64,000 nucleotides of DNA from contig JABURP010000020.1 in NCBI GenBank assembly GCA_014762645.1, positions 1 to 64,000 of the forward strand. Reading direction: 5' to 3'. Within the stretch, counting starts at the first letter, position 1; each line of letters begins with the position of its first letter. Shown here one piece after another: positions 1 through 9,519 of the stretch. A program made the translations under genes and the position numbers. Below the pieces are notes generated by a model. That model had not been told where the DNA came from. It did no database searches and was given only the letters and a program-made list of their open reading frames with translations. The stretch comes from Crocinitomicaceae bacterium. GTDB taxonomy: Bacteria; Bacteroidota; Bacteroidia; Flavobacteriales_D; Crocinitomicaceae.

Positions 1-409
1 GACAGGGGGTAGGTACATCTTCAAGTGTAAATTCTAAAATTTCTGCTGTTATGATAGACCAAATGAGTTTTTTCTCCTTTGGATCGTATTCCCAACTTCC
101 TAATTTTCCAACGCGTTCGGCTTGCAACAATCGTTCTTCATTATCAAGTATTCGGAGATTTTGTTCCTGGATATTATCTACTTTTTGTTGAAGCATTTTT
201 TGATGATTAAATACCTGGCGGTATAAAATGTAAGTGAGTGAAAAAATAAGTAGGGTAGATAAAAAGACAAAAGCAAATCCTTTGTAATTCTGCAGCCGGT
301 GAATAGTTTCTCCATCATCTGTAAACTGAAAAACCAGGAGATCACTAAAATAAATCCATAGAATTCCGAAGAGGAGGTAGGCTACAGCTATAATTAGGGG
401 TCTCTTCAT
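1..409 (-). CDS. Membrane-anchored PAS-domain sensor protein, 5' part only
   Basis: The reading frame opens with ATG at 409-407 and stays open to the left edge, giving 136 N-terminal residues. The start is MKRPLIIAVAYLLFGILWIY, a membrane segment followed by a short periplasmic loop (about residues 21-45) and a second hydrophobic segment (about 46-66). A coiled-coil-like linker follows (QQKVDNIQEQNLRIL), and then ERLLQAERVGKLGSWEYD, which is the usual opening of a PAS fold of the PAS_3 type. Such proteins normally continue into more PAS domains and a histidine kinase or diguanylate cyclase output. The output domain lies outside the window, so the enzymatic activity cannot be stated. It diverges from the receptor gene at 641. 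Confidence 0.75.
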   Translation of the reverse strand, partial: MKRPLIIAVAYLLFGILWIYFSDLLVFQFTDDGETIHRLQNYKGFAFVFLSTLLIFSLTYILYRQVFNHQKMLQQKVDNIQEQNLRILDNEERLLQAERVGKLGSWEYDPKEKKLIWSIITAEILEFTLEDVPTPC

Positions 410-612
410 ATGATGGGGTCAAAGGTTTTAGATTTGCGTTAATAGTTGGAATTTAATTAAAAAATACCGAGCAAAAAATTATTTGGTGGGTAAACTAAGA
501 TTTAACTTTTTCAACCCTTACTCGTTATTGTGAACTGAAATACAATACGTTGCATTTCATCACAAATTTTTGCAATTCAACCCAAACTCATTTTTCGTTA
601 AAGATCTCGTAG

Positions 613-620
613 TACATTTG
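613..620 (+). promoter_or_regulatory. Candidate Bacteroidota -7 box (TACATTTG)
   Basis: TACATTTG matches the TAnnTTTG -7 consensus of Bacteroidota and lies 20 nt before the ATG of the receptor gene at 641. No convincing -33 TTG/TTTG is seen 19-21 nt upstream. Confidence 0.4.
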
Positions 621-640
621 ACAAAAAATTCAATCAACGA

Positions 641-2995
641 ATGAAGACTTTTCTGGCAATAATTTTTGTTTTTTCGGTTTTACTAGTGAACGCTCAATTG
701 ACCCAAACGGTTCGTGGTACATTAAAAGATAAGCAAACATTCCAACCACTAATTGGTGCCAGGGTTGTGGTGACAGATACGGACCCGGTCATAGGTTCCG
801 TTACAGATATAGATGGAAAATTCAGGTTGGAAGAGGTTCCGGTTGGACGGCATCAAATCGTTATTTCTTATGTTGGATATGAGCCTATAGTGCTCAATAA
901 TGTTGACGTAGGTTCTCATGAAGTCGTGTTGAATCTTGAAATGACTGAATCGGTGAAAATGATGGATGCGGTAGAGGTAAAGGCAAACAAAGAAAAGGGG
1001 GAACAGATCAATAAAATGGCAACAGTTTCTGTCCGTCAGTTTTCAGTAGAGGAGTCAAGTCGTTTTGCCGGTTCCTTTAATGATGTGGCACGAATGGCGC
1101 AAAATTTTGCAGGGGTTCAGGGAGCAGATGATTCAAGAAACGATATTGTGATTAGGGGGAATTCACCAACAGGTGTCCTGTTTAGAATGGAAGGTATTGA
1201 CATTCCCAATCCAAATCACTTTGCCAGGTTTGGAACAACAGGTGGACCGGTTTCCATGCTAAATAACAATGTCCTGGCCAACTCAGACTTTATGACGGGT
1301 GCTTTCCCTGCAGAGTATGGTAATGCAATTGCCGGTGTATTTGATTTGAAGATGCGTACCGGGAATAATGAAAAACATGAATTTATGTTTCAGTTCGGTT
1401 TTAATGGGGCCGAACTCATGGCCGAAGGTCCGATCAACAGAGAGTCAGGTGCTTCTTACCTGGTAAATTACAGATATTCTACCTTAAAACTCTTTCAGTT
1501 AATGGGAATTAACTTTGGGTCAACAGCTCTTCCGAATTATCAAGATGCGGCTTTTAAACTTAATTTTCCATCAAAAGGAGGTCTGACAACGGTTTTTGGA
1601 ATGGGGGGATTGTCTGATATTCAAATTCTATCGGAAAATGTAGACAGTACGGATCTTTTCGCGCTGGATAACAGTAACACCTATTTTAACTCAAGGGTTG
1701 GCGTTGTTGGAGGATCACACCGCCAACGAATTGGGAAAAAATCGTACATCAATATATCTGCCGCACTGCAAGGAAACCTCAATCTTATAAATAATGATAC
1801 CGTTGATGCTGATTTCAATAACCCTTTTATGACCTATCATTCCAATTCATTGATTGGAAAATTTGCTTCAGATATTTTCTATAACCGGAAAATCAATGCC
1901 AAAAACATGTTCAAGGTAGGTTTTCATTCGGACGTTTTCTTCTTGAATCTCAATGATTCAATTTGGATTTCAGGAATGAACAACTATGAGATTCTTAGAA
2001 ATTTTGAAGGAAATACCTTGCTATTACAGCCGTATGCACAATACAGATACCGGCCGAATGAAAAAATCACTTTGAACTTTGGAGCACACATGCAGGGTCT
2101 TACGCTTAATGATGAGTACTTCTTTGAACCACGGTTTGGTATGGCATGGCAAGTATCAGATAAAGATAAAATTACAGTAGGGTATGGGCTTCATTCCCAA
2201 ATGCAACCCATGGAAATATATTTCAAGCAGTTGGAAGTGAATGGGGAAACTATTTATCCTACCAGAGATTTAAAGTTTACGAAAAGTCATCATATGGTTC
2301 TTGGCTATCAGCACCGGTTTAAGTTTGGGATACTGGCTAAAATGGAAGCTTATTATCAACATGTTTATGATGTTCCTATTACTGAAGATTCATCCACTTT
2401 TTCAATGGTGAATTTCGGAGCGGATTTTAATACAACTGTACCAAATTATCTGGTGAGTGAAGGAACCGCAAGAAATTATGGGGTAGAATTAACCCTGGAA
2501 AAGTTCTTAGATAAGGGATTTTATTTTCTCATTACTACTTCCCTATATGAGTCAAAGTATACAGCATCAAATGGTGTAGAGTACAACTCTGCCTTTAATG
2601 GAAATTTCACATTTAACTCGCTGGCCGGTTATGAATTCAGGTTTAAGGAGGGTAAACGCTTTAAAAATTCATTGACTTTGGATGCAAAGTTTACTTATAA
2701 TGGTGGTAAGCGGTACACACCTGTTTTGGTGGAGGAAAGTCTGGCAGCCGGGTATGAAATTCGCGATTGGAGCAAAACCAATACAGAACGATATCCTGAC
2801 TTTATTAAATTGAACTTTAGAGTTGGTTTCAAAATGGTGGGCAAAAGAATTACGCAGGAATGGGCAGCTGATTTAACAAATATCACGAACAGACAGAATG
2901 TGTTCGTTCAGGAGTTTGACGCAAAGAACGGTGTTTGGAATACCACCTATCAAACTGGGTTTTTACCGATTGTTCAGTACAGGATTTATTTCTAA
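641..2995 (+). CDS. TonB-dependent receptor with N-terminal CarboxypepD_reg-like domain
   Basis: 784 residues. A signal peptide (MKTFLAIIFVFSVLLVNAQ) is followed by a CarboxypepD_reg-like beta-sandwich (about residues 24-105, with GTLKDKQTFQPLIGARVVV and IDGKFRLEEVPVGRHQI). Next comes a plug domain (about 125-245, with IVIRGNSPTGVLFRMEGIDI) and an outer-membrane barrel ending in an aromatic-rich strand (VQYRIYF), as barrel proteins require. It is an outer-membrane transporter driven by TonB, but the ligand cannot be read from sequence. No SusD partner lies next to it, so it is not a typical polysaccharide (SusC) system. The gene converges on a SpoIIE phosphatase gene with interlocked stop codons. 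Confidence 0.9.
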   Translation: MKTFLAIIFVFSVLLVNAQLTQTVRGTLKDKQTFQPLIGARVVVTDTDPVIGSVTDIDGKFRLEEVPVGRHQIVISYVGYEPIVLNNVDVGSHEVVLNLEMTESVKMMDAVEVKANKEKGEQINKMATVSVRQFSVEESSRFAGSFNDVARMAQNFAGVQGADDSRNDIVIRGNSPTGVLFRMEGIDIPNPNHFARFGTTGGPVSMLNNNVLANSDFMTGAFPAEYGNAIAGVFDLKMRTGNNEKHEFMFQFGFNGAELMAEGPINRESGASYLVNYRYSTLKLFQLMGINFGSTALPNYQDAAFKLNFPSKGGLTTVFGMGGLSDIQILSENVDSTDLFALDNSNTYFNSRVGVVGGSHRQRIGKKSYINISAALQGNLNLINNDTVDADFNNPFMTYHSNSLIGKFASDIFYNRKINAKNMFKVGFHSDVFFLNLNDSIWISGMNNYEILRNFEGNTLLLQPYAQYRYRPNEKITLNFGAHMQGLTLNDEYFFEPRFGMAWQVSDKDKITVGYGLHSQMQPMEIYFKQLEVNGETIYPTRDLKFTKSHHMVLGYQHRFKFGILAKMEAYYQHVYDVPITEDSSTFSMVNFGADFNTTVPNYLVSEGTARNYGVELTLEKFLDKGFYFLITTSLYESKYTASNGVEYNSAFNGNFTFNSLAGYEFRFKEGKRFKNSLTLDAKFTYNGGKRYTPVLVEESLAAGYEIRDWSKTNTERYPDFIKLNFRVGFKMVGKRITQEWAADLTNITNRQNVFVQEFDAKNGVWNTTYQTGFLPIVQYRIYF

Positions 2996-5271
2996 CCGAT
3001 TTCAACACCAATTACACAGACGTCGTCCACTTGTTCTAAACTGCCCATCCAGTAATAAAAATAATCCTGGATAATCTGTTTTTGCATGTTCATACTCTTA
3101 TCCTGATGATCGATCAATAAGTTTTTAAACTGACGAGTTTTAAGTTTCTTTCCTTTAGGCCCACCAAATTGATCCTGATAACCATCCGTGAATAAGTACA
3201 AACGGTCTCCCGTTTCAAGATCTATATTCACGGAAGTAAAAGGCTGAGCAGAGGCATATTTCCCGATAGGTTGTTTGTCTGGTCTAATGTCTACTAGTGT
3301 GCAGCTGTCTTTTATCTCAGTTTTTATCCGATTTTCAAGAGGTGTTAACTCTTGATTAAAGGTCCCCCGTCGGATGATCCACAAGGGGTTATTGGCTCCT
3401 GACCATTGTAGTTTTTTAGTTTTGCGATTCAAAGAGCAAAGTGAGATGTCCATTCCGTCTTTGACCTCTTCTCCACTTTTGGCCAGGCGCTCAATGACAA
3501 TTTGTTTGGTGCGGTCCAGAAGTTTGCCGGTATCGCGAATTCCTTCTTCGAGCAATGCTTTGTTGAGGGCGTTTGAACAAACAACAGAAACCATAGCTCC
3601 TGGCACACCATGACCGGTGCAATCGGCAGCTGCAAAATAAACGGCTTCATCAGTGGATTCCATCCAGAAAAAGTCGCCGGCAACAACATCTTTGGGTAAG
3701 TACATTACGAAACCATTTTCAAGTGCTTCCGTCATGGCTTTCATGGATGGCATTATTGCTTCTTGTATTCGTTTGGCATATACAATACTACTCGCAATCT
3801 CATCATGGTGTTGAGCCAATTGTTCGTGCGTGTTTTGCAATTCCTTTTTCTGACGATCAATTTCATTCTTTTGTCTGCGGGTTATTTTTAGTCTGTTAAA
3901 TGCGAAAACAAGAAACGCGATAACCAGAACCAATCCACCGAAGGCAAAATAGGTAATGGTTCGTTGCTTATTCTTTCTCAACTTTTCCAGTGCGAGTTGT
4001 TTCTCATATTGAGCATCCTTTAAAGCCTGTTGTTTTTCCAACTCGGCTTGTTTTTTTTCATACTCATATTTGGCTTGCTGTTGTTGGGCTTCTCGATAAT
4101 TTGATTCATTGATGATGCTGTCTCGCATAGCAACTTCTTCCTGATAGAAATAGTAGGCTTTTTGAAAGTTCTTCTTTCTTTCATAGATTTCCTTGAGCAA
4201 GGAACTACTCTTTTCAATACTACCGGGGAATCCAAGGTTTTTACTTATTTCATAACCTTTATGACCATATTGAAGGCTTTTAGTAATATTATTTTTGGCC
4301 AAATAGATAACACCAAGGTTGGTATAGATCAGTGCCAGACGCTCCTGAGCATTTACCTGTTCGGCTAATTTTAGTCCTTTTTGCAGGTACTCAAGGGCTA
4401 TATCATAATCATTTTGCAAGTAATAGATCCAGCCAATATTATTGTACGAAGTAGCAGCACCATTTGTAAAACCAATTTCCTCTCTAATTTTCAGAGACTC
4501 GTGGTAATGTTTCAATGCTGTTGACGTATCTCCCTGGTTGACATAAGTGAGTGCAATATTATTCAGTGAATTCGAGATGCCTCTTTGATCGTTTATGGCT
4601 CTCCGGATGTTTAGACTTTTATTATAATATTCCAGGGCTCTCTTGAAATCATTTTGACTATAGTACACCCAACCAATATTATTCAGTGAGTTGGCAACAC
4701 CAATGCTATCATTAATCTCTTCTTTGAGTTTAAGGCTTCGGTGATAATAGTCAAGTGCCGAGATAATATCCCCCTGGCTGTCATAAATAGCACCGATATT
4801 ATTATAACTGGCAGATAGGCCTTTTTCGTCTTTCAATAATTCCAACAGTTTTGCTGCTTCTTTTAGGCTTGATAAGGCCCGGTCAATTTGACCCGTAGAA
4901 TTAAAATAGAGTCCTTTATTATTGAGCGCATTGGCTTGTGTTATTTGATAAAACCTAAGTTCTTTATCATTTTTGCTCTCGGATTGTTTTGCCTTTGCAA
5001 ATTCGTATGCCCATTCGTTATAGGGTACCCAAACATTATCATTCCAGGTTTGGTCAATAATAACGTTGACCGCCAGGATTTTTAATGTATCGTTTTTTGC
5101 TGCACGATATTCTTTTAGCGAGTTGTCTATTAATTCTTTGTCAGATTCAGGAAGATTATTATAGTCTAGACTGTCGATCAGGTAAATCTTGGGATCCGCA
5201 AATTCCTGCCCGTATATACTTGAAGTAAGTAATACAACAGAAAAAAGCGTCATTGAAATATTCCTAATCAT
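2992..5271 (-). CDS. TPR-containing SpoIIE-family (PP2C-type) serine phosphatase
   Basis: 759 residues. A signal peptide or anchor (MIRNISMTLFSVVLLTSSIYG) precedes seven TPR-like repeats (about residues 100-390), most carrying a recurrent NNIG core. A coiled coil rich in Q, K and E follows, then one membrane helix (TITYFAFGGLVLVIAFLVFA), a second coiled coil and a C-terminal SpoIIE phosphatase domain (about 540-759). The metal-binding blocks AADCTGHGVPGAMVS, DGMDISLCSL and LFTDGYQDQFGG are visible. Family members sense through periplasmic TPRs and dephosphorylate cytoplasmic targets, often STAS anti-anti-sigma-like proteins. No such partner is adjacent. The two STAS-like proteins at 28790-29636 are possible but unproven targets. 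Confidence 0.9.
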   Translation of the reverse strand: MIRNISMTLFSVVLLTSSIYGQEFADPKIYLIDSLDYNNLPESDKELIDNSLKEYRAAKNDTLKILAVNVIIDQTWNDNVWVPYNEWAYEFAKAKQSESKNDKELRFYQITQANALNNKGLYFNSTGQIDRALSSLKEAAKLLELLKDEKGLSASYNNIGAIYDSQGDIISALDYYHRSLKLKEEINDSIGVANSLNNIGWVYYSQNDFKRALEYYNKSLNIRRAINDQRGISNSLNNIALTYVNQGDTSTALKHYHESLKIREEIGFTNGAATSYNNIGWIYYLQNDYDIALEYLQKGLKLAEQVNAQERLALIYTNLGVIYLAKNNITKSLQYGHKGYEISKNLGFPGSIEKSSSLLKEIYERKKNFQKAYYFYQEEVAMRDSIINESNYREAQQQQAKYEYEKKQAELEKQQALKDAQYEKQLALEKLRKNKQRTITYFAFGGLVLVIAFLVFAFNRLKITRRQKNEIDRQKKELQNTHEQLAQHHDEIASSIVYAKRIQEAIMPSMKAMTEALENGFVMYLPKDVVAGDFFWMESTDEAVYFAAADCTGHGVPGAMVSVVCSNALNKALLEEGIRDTGKLLDRTKQIVIERLAKSGEEVKDGMDISLCSLNRKTKKLQWSGANNPLWIIRRGTFNQELTPLENRIKTEIKDSCTLVDIRPDKQPIGKYASAQPFTSVNIDLETGDRLYLFTDGYQDQFGGPKGKKLKTRQFKNLLIDHQDKSMNMQKQIIQDYFYYWMGSLEQVDDVCVIGVEIG

Positions 5272-5593
5272 AAAAAAGGAAAGATAAAAAATGGTCCAAA
5301 AAGGTACCGGATATTTCGATAATTGGTATTTTCCAGCGGATATTTTTTGTCATTTGAGGATTAAAAGCCCTATTTCGTTGTGATTATGTACCTGTTCTGA
5401 TATTATCATGTGATGCTGTAAGGTTTAATCTCCTTATCTGAAACATTCATCCACTAACGTGGTCCATTCAACCAAATTCTCGATCCTCTTTCAACATTTT
5501 CACTAACATTTGCGTCATAGATAATAGGGATATCCATTTTACGGAAATATTTAATTGCAATATGGTAATTGAATACCATTAAAGCTACATGCA
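5272..5593. other. 322-bp intergenic region between divergent genes
   Basis: No coding frame, tRNA or terminator was seen. It holds the 5' regions of the phosphatase gene (minus strand) and the lipoprotein gene (plus strand). The only notable structure is the small inverted repeat at 5562-5579. Confidence 0.5.
5562..5579. repeat. 6-bp inverted repeat just upstream of the lipoprotein gene
   Basis: ATGGTA (5562-5567) and TACCAT (5574-5579) are perfect inverted arms with a 6-nt spacer, ending 14 nt before the ATG at 5594. It could be an operator or a 5'-UTR hairpin. Arms this short also occur by chance. Confidence 0.25.
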
Positions 5594-6013
5594 ATGAAAC
5601 AACTCAAATTTATTGGGGTACTAATGTGCCTTAGCGTATTGTTAACGGGATGTAAGACATTTAAGTTTTTAGATCGCGGTAGCAACAAGCTGCGAAAGGT
5701 GGCAACTGAACACACCATTCCCGCTAAGCAAGAATTCATTATTGGCGAATTTCAGGATACATCTTATAAAGTGTATGTTAACAATGAAGCTAAAACGCAT
5801 ATTATAATATTGTTGGTAGATAGAAATACCAACAAGCAAACGCAAAGTTTTAGGTTAGAACCTACCGAGAATGCAACAGTATTTGCGGCAAAATTTGAAA
5901 AATTAATCATCCAGAATCATTCCAGTGAAGAGATAAAACTCAAAATTGGTCTTAATAAAGAAGTGGAAGGAATGAGGTATCAGGAAGTTAAAGAATACGA
6001 ACAGGAAAGATAA
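5594..6013 (+). CDS. Small lipoprotein of unknown function
   Basis: 139 residues. The start MKQLKFIGVLMCLSVLLTGC is a lipoprotein signal with the lipobox LLTGC (Cys20). The mature part (TFKFLDRGSNKLRKV...) is short and mostly beta-strand-like with a charged C terminus. I do not recognise the family. It sits alone between a divergent phosphatase gene and a convergent DUF2071 gene. Confidence 0.65.
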   Translation: MKQLKFIGVLMCLSVLLTGCKTFKFLDRGSNKLRKVATEHTIPAKQEFIIGEFQDTSYKVYVNNEAKTHIIILLVDRNTNKQTQSFRLEPTENATVFAAKFEKLIIQNHSSEEIKLKIGLNKEVEGMRYQEVKEYEQER

Positions 6014-6016
6014 TAA

Positions 6017-6733
6017 TTAAGCTTTTTTGATTCTGACTTTTTTCTCCACCGTAATTTCCGATCCTTCAGCAAGCATAACTGAAGCGGGTTCCTGCTCATT
6101 CAAAAAACCAAATTCAGTTCCATATACTGTACCAAAATCCACATCCAGAGAAAAGTCTGCCACTTCGTACGCCTCCCAACGCGGGTGGGTAACTTCATAC
6201 TCATTTGAACTGGTTTTGTTACGATAAGCATATCCCCAGTAATGTTCAGTAATAAATTCGGTTTTTGAGTCTGCCGGAAAAGGTTTGGCAGGTGTTTTTG
6301 CCTTTACCTTAACGCTATTCCACTTTCCCTTTTTTTTCCAGGAATAACTAACGGATAAATAGCCATCTTGCTGTAACCATTCATGCTTCATTCTAAGTGT
6401 TTCATAGTGCTCCCTGTACACAGTATTTGCTACTGCCGTAATGGCAAATTTTGGAACAATTTCCTTGATAAAAACCACACCTCGTCTAAATTCACCATTG
6501 TGTTCACGTTTCACATAAAAACGTAAATTGACTTCTTCAAAATTCACGTGAAAAGGAATTCGTCTACCCAACATTTTGGTGTTGAGGAACATGAATCCAA
6601 CCAAACTGACATAACATTTGCCCTGCCAAAAATCTAGTTCGGTTCCATAGGGCACATGACTTTCCAGTATTTTTGGATCAACTTCGTAATTAACAAGCAC
6701 CAATTTTCGCCATTCTGCATTTAGAAAACTCAT
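6017..6733 (-). CDS. DUF2071 (YqjF-like) protein
   Basis: 238 residues with the pattern typical of DUF2071/YqjF: an opening MSFLNAEWRKLVLVNYEVDP, then VPYGTELDFWQGKCYVSLVG and FHVNFEEVNLRFYV, with a C-terminal SVMLAEGSEITVEKKV. The fold is related to acetoacetate decarboxylase, but the catalytic lysine of that enzyme is not evident here and no activity is assigned to the family. It lies 16 nt downstream of the minus-strand membrane-protein gene (start 7367) and is probably cotranscribed with it. Confidence 0.8.
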   Translation of the reverse strand: MSFLNAEWRKLVLVNYEVDPKILESHVPYGTELDFWQGKCYVSLVGFMFLNTKMLGRRIPFHVNFEEVNLRFYVKREHNGEFRRGVVFIKEIVPKFAITAVANTVYREHYETLRMKHEWLQQDGYLSVSYSWKKKGKWNSVKVKAKTPAKPFPADSKTEFITEHYWGYAYRNKTSSNEYEVTHPRWEAYEVADFSLDVDFGTVYGTEFGFLNEQEPASVMLAEGSEITVEKKVRIKKA

Positions 6734-6749
6734 GTGTTAAATGTAGAGA

Positions 6750-7367
6750 TCATTTCTCCATTTTTGGTGTTAATCGCCTTGAACGTGCAAAAAATAGTTC
6801 GGCAAGAGTGAATATGGTTAAGGCTGCAATGGATTCCTGAGTACTGTACAAATTGAATTCACTGCTGGTAGGTAAAGCTGATAAAAGGACTACCACCATC
6901 ATGGTTCCATAATAAATCATGTTACGCATAACCATTTTATCCGCCTGTTCTTCGTTTGGCTCCAGATGACGTATTTTGGCCCATATCGTAATAAACTCAA
7001 CAAGAATTAATGCGATAAATGGCATGCCATAATATTTCAATAATCCGCTAAATTCACTAAAAAATGGATCCATGAATCCTAGATTATGGTGATGACCAGG
7101 ATAGTATTGGTAGATCACCGCCATAAAAAAGAAGCTATATACGCCAAAAAAAACAAGGTAAAGGAAAACAAAGCCGGATGCTTTTGACCAATTCTTATTA
7201 TAGAGGTAGTAGTTGGTATAAATGGTGGAAGGAACTTTGATCAGATGATGCAGGTAAATGAAAAACAAAACCTGGCTCATTTCCCATTGATAAAAATACA
7301 CCCCCGAAAAAGAGATTATCGCCCAAAGTAATACATCAAAATAGGGGTTTTGCAAAAGTCTAAGCAT
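6750..7367 (-). CDS. Polytopic membrane protein, possibly DUF6498-like
   Basis: 205 residues with about five or six hydrophobic segments, including YFDVLLWAIISFSGVYFY, FVFLYLVFFGVYSFFFMAVI, YYGMPFIALILVEFITIWA and IYYGTMMVVVLLSALPTS. The layout, with a HxG/PG loop between segments, resembles the DUF6498 family, but this is recognition by eye. Nothing catalytic is visible. It is the first gene of a likely two-gene minus-strand unit with the DUF2071 gene. Confidence 0.6.
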   Translation of the reverse strand: MLRLLQNPYFDVLLWAIISFSGVYFYQWEMSQVLFFIYLHHLIKVPSTIYTNYYLYNKNWSKASGFVFLYLVFFGVYSFFFMAVIYQYYPGHHHNLGFMDPFFSEFSGLLKYYGMPFIALILVEFITIWAKIRHLEPNEEQADKMVMRNMIYYGTMMVVVLLSALPTSSEFNLYSTQESIAALTIFTLAELFFARSRRLTPKMEK

Positions 7368-7475
7368 GCTGTCTTGTGATTTAAAATTTGAAATTAATTG
7401 ACTATCTGGAGTAAGATAAAAACCAGATTAATTCCTGACTAATTTATTCGGTGAAAAGAGTGTTTTTATCGGTGA

Positions 7476-8618
7476 TTAATTGACTTGATTAGCTCCTAAA
7501 TTGCTTTTGAGATAGACGAGTAATCTGTCAAAGTAAATCAGGAAGATGGTTGTCAGCGGTAGTGCAATTAAGGTTCCCAAAACCGTTCCGAATAAATAAA
7601 TCCAAATGGCAAATGAAACCAGCATTATGGCTGGGTTGAGCCCATTGAAACCTTTCATGATTTTTGGAATAAAAACGAACTCTTCCAGAATGGAGACGAT
7701 TAAAAACAACCCGAAAACAATACCAAAAAACACAAAAAAGTTGACCTGTGTTTCCATAGATAGAACCCAGCAGCTCAGTGACAATGGTATGAGCGTCAGG
7801 TAATGAAAATGGGCGATATAGCACAGTAAACCTGCAATCACGCCAATCAATATGGCACCGGGTATATTCAGAATCAAAAATGAACAAATGAAGAATGCCA
7901 TACAGATCAGGACCACCTTTGTTCTTTTTCTGAAGTAATCCAGAAATATCCGTTTAAAATCCAGGATGAATGACTGAATACTTGTGTTACTCCGAACACC
8001 ACTATCGAAGTATTTTTTAAACCTTTTTTCGTAATAGTCCCAGGTGAAAAGGATATAAAGAAAATACACGATTGATGAAAAGAAGATGACAATCCAGTTT
8101 AATCCTGTATTCACATCAGAAACTTCCGCAGACTCCTTACTTCCTGAACCTAGAAAGGATGTAATTCCGGATAAGGCAGATTTCAAATCTCCCATTCCGT
8201 TTTGAGCCAACGAATCCTGTTGATTTTCCAGTTGATGAATTTCATCCTGCACCACTTCCATAGAATAAATCTCTTGTATGTAAGACTTAATCGTTTCATT
8301 GGTTTCATCAATTTGTGCACTGTTGTCTTGTGCAAAGGTTTTAAAAGCACCATTGAGTCGTTTGAAATCATCCACTATCTCTGATCCAAAGAGATAGAAA
8401 ATTCCGGCAGATAAAATAACTGCAAGAAGTAAAAATGAAGTGACGGCCAGGTTTCTGTTTGGGATAAACCGTTGCAGCTTCTTTATTAAGGGACTGACCA
8501 AATAGGCTCCCAACAAGCCAATAATAAATGGAAGTACGATCTCACCAAGAAAATAAAAAGCAATAAGGCCTATTAACAGAACGGCTATTACAATAATATA
8601 GGGTTTAGACTTTGCCAC
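7476..8618 (-). CDS. AI-2E family transporter (PerM-type membrane protein)
   Basis: 380 residues. Two N-terminal membrane helices (YIIVIAVLLIGLIAFYFLGE and VLPFIIGLLGAYLVSPLI) are followed by a soluble stretch (about 95-165), then a cluster of C-terminal helices containing PGAILIGVIAGLLCYI and ending in LGTLIALPLTTIFLIYF. The P-G-x-L-x-G-x-I-x-G and LGxLIAxPL blocks define the AI-2E/PF01594 family. Members export or exchange small solutes or ions, and the substrate here cannot be predicted. Although the family carries the AI-2 name, no quorum-sensing genes are near. Confidence 0.88.
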   Translation of the reverse strand: MAKSKPYIIVIAVLLIGLIAFYFLGEIVLPFIIGLLGAYLVSPLIKKLQRFIPNRNLAVTSFLLLAVILSAGIFYLFGSEIVDDFKRLNGAFKTFAQDNSAQIDETNETIKSYIQEIYSMEVVQDEIHQLENQQDSLAQNGMGDLKSALSGITSFLGSGSKESAEVSDVNTGLNWIVIFFSSIVYFLYILFTWDYYEKRFKKYFDSGVRSNTSIQSFILDFKRIFLDYFRKRTKVVLICMAFFICSFLILNIPGAILIGVIAGLLCYIAHFHYLTLIPLSLSCWVLSMETQVNFFVFFGIVFGLFLIVSILEEFVFIPKIMKGFNGLNPAIMLVSFAIWIYLFGTVLGTLIALPLTTIFLIYFDRLLVYLKSNLGANQVN

Positions 8619-8657
8619 AGTTTATTCTAATCTGCAGAAATATAGAAACAAAACGGC

Positions 8658-8665
8658 TACTTTTG
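8658..8665 (+). promoter_or_regulatory. Candidate -7 box (TACTTTTG) immediately before a start codon
   Basis: TACTTTTG fits TAnnTTTG and ends only 4 nt before the ATG at 8670. If used, transcription would begin at or inside the start codon, giving a leaderless or near-leaderless mRNA. Confidence 0.4.
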
Positions 8666-8669
8666 TCTT

Positions 8670-9515
8670 ATGTCCCTTCTTATTTCTCAACACTGGAAAG
8701 ATTACGAATTACTTGATGCCGGCGGTAACAAGAAATTAGAACGCTGGGGAAAGGTGGTGACGATTCGACCAGAACGAAATGCCTATTTCCGTTCTGTGAT
8801 TCCATTTGAAGACTGGTACAAACAGGCAGATTTCGAGTTTGTAGAACATTCCAAAACAAAAGGTGAGTGGAAGGTACTCAATGAACAGGCCCCAAAAAAG
8901 TGGACAATTGGATATAAGTCTATCCGGTTAAATTTGGAATTAACAAAGTTTAAACACGTGGGTTTATTTCCGGAACAACAAGCAAACTGGGAATTTCTGG
9001 AGAGGAACTTAAAGACAGACGATCGCTTTCTTAATTTGTTTGGATATACTGGAGCCGCTTCACTCGTGGCAAGAGCAAATAATGCAGATGTTTTTCATTG
9101 CGATTCGGTGAAACAGGTGATTACCTGGGGTCGTGAAAATATGGAAAGTTCTGGCCTGTCAGATATTCACTGGGTGCTTGAAGACGCACTAAAATTTGCG
9201 CAGCGGGAAGTAAAAAGAGGAAATAAGTATACGGGAATTATTATGGATCCTCCTGCGTTTGGGATAGGAGCTAAAAAAGAACGTTGGAAAATTGAGGATA
9301 AATTCAGTGAATTACTAGAATTAGCCGTGCAACTTAGAGCTCCTGAAGGATTTATTATTGTCAATACGTACTCACCAAGATTGACAGCAAAAGACATTCG
9401 TCAATCGGCAAATCATATCCTTGAAAATGAAAATATTCAGGTAGATACGTTATGTTTGAAGACAGTAACTAACAAAACCCTGGAGTACGGTTTGAGAACT
9501 TTAATTCAACCTTAA
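8670..9515 (+). CDS. Class I SAM-dependent methyltransferase, RlmI/RlmK-like
   Basis: 281 residues. The SAM-binding motif I is LNLFGYTGAASLVA (about residues 115-130) and the amino-group methylation motif is IIMDPPAFGIG (about 190-200), i.e. the DPPxF form typical of 23S rRNA m5C/m2G methyltransferases of the RlmI/RlmK superfamily. The usual N-terminal PUA domain is absent and the protein is about 100 residues shorter than RlmI, so the exact target base cannot be assigned. The gene ends 4 nt before the GTG of the histidine kinase gene, suggesting cotranscription. Confidence 0.82.
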   Translation: MSLLISQHWKDYELLDAGGNKKLERWGKVVTIRPERNAYFRSVIPFEDWYKQADFEFVEHSKTKGEWKVLNEQAPKKWTIGYKSIRLNLELTKFKHVGLFPEQQANWEFLERNLKTDDRFLNLFGYTGAASLVARANNADVFHCDSVKQVITWGRENMESSGLSDIHWVLEDALKFAQREVKRGNKYTGIIMDPPAFGIGAKKERWKIEDKFSELLELAVQLRAPEGFIIVNTYSPRLTAKDIRQSANHILENENIQVDTLCLKTVTNKTLEYGLRTLIQP

Positions 9516-9519
9516 CAAA

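Noticed and set aside
5272..5593. Possible small gene or tRNA in the 322-bp gap
   Set aside because: No open frame with a plausible start, no cloverleaf and no conserved RNA motif was found.
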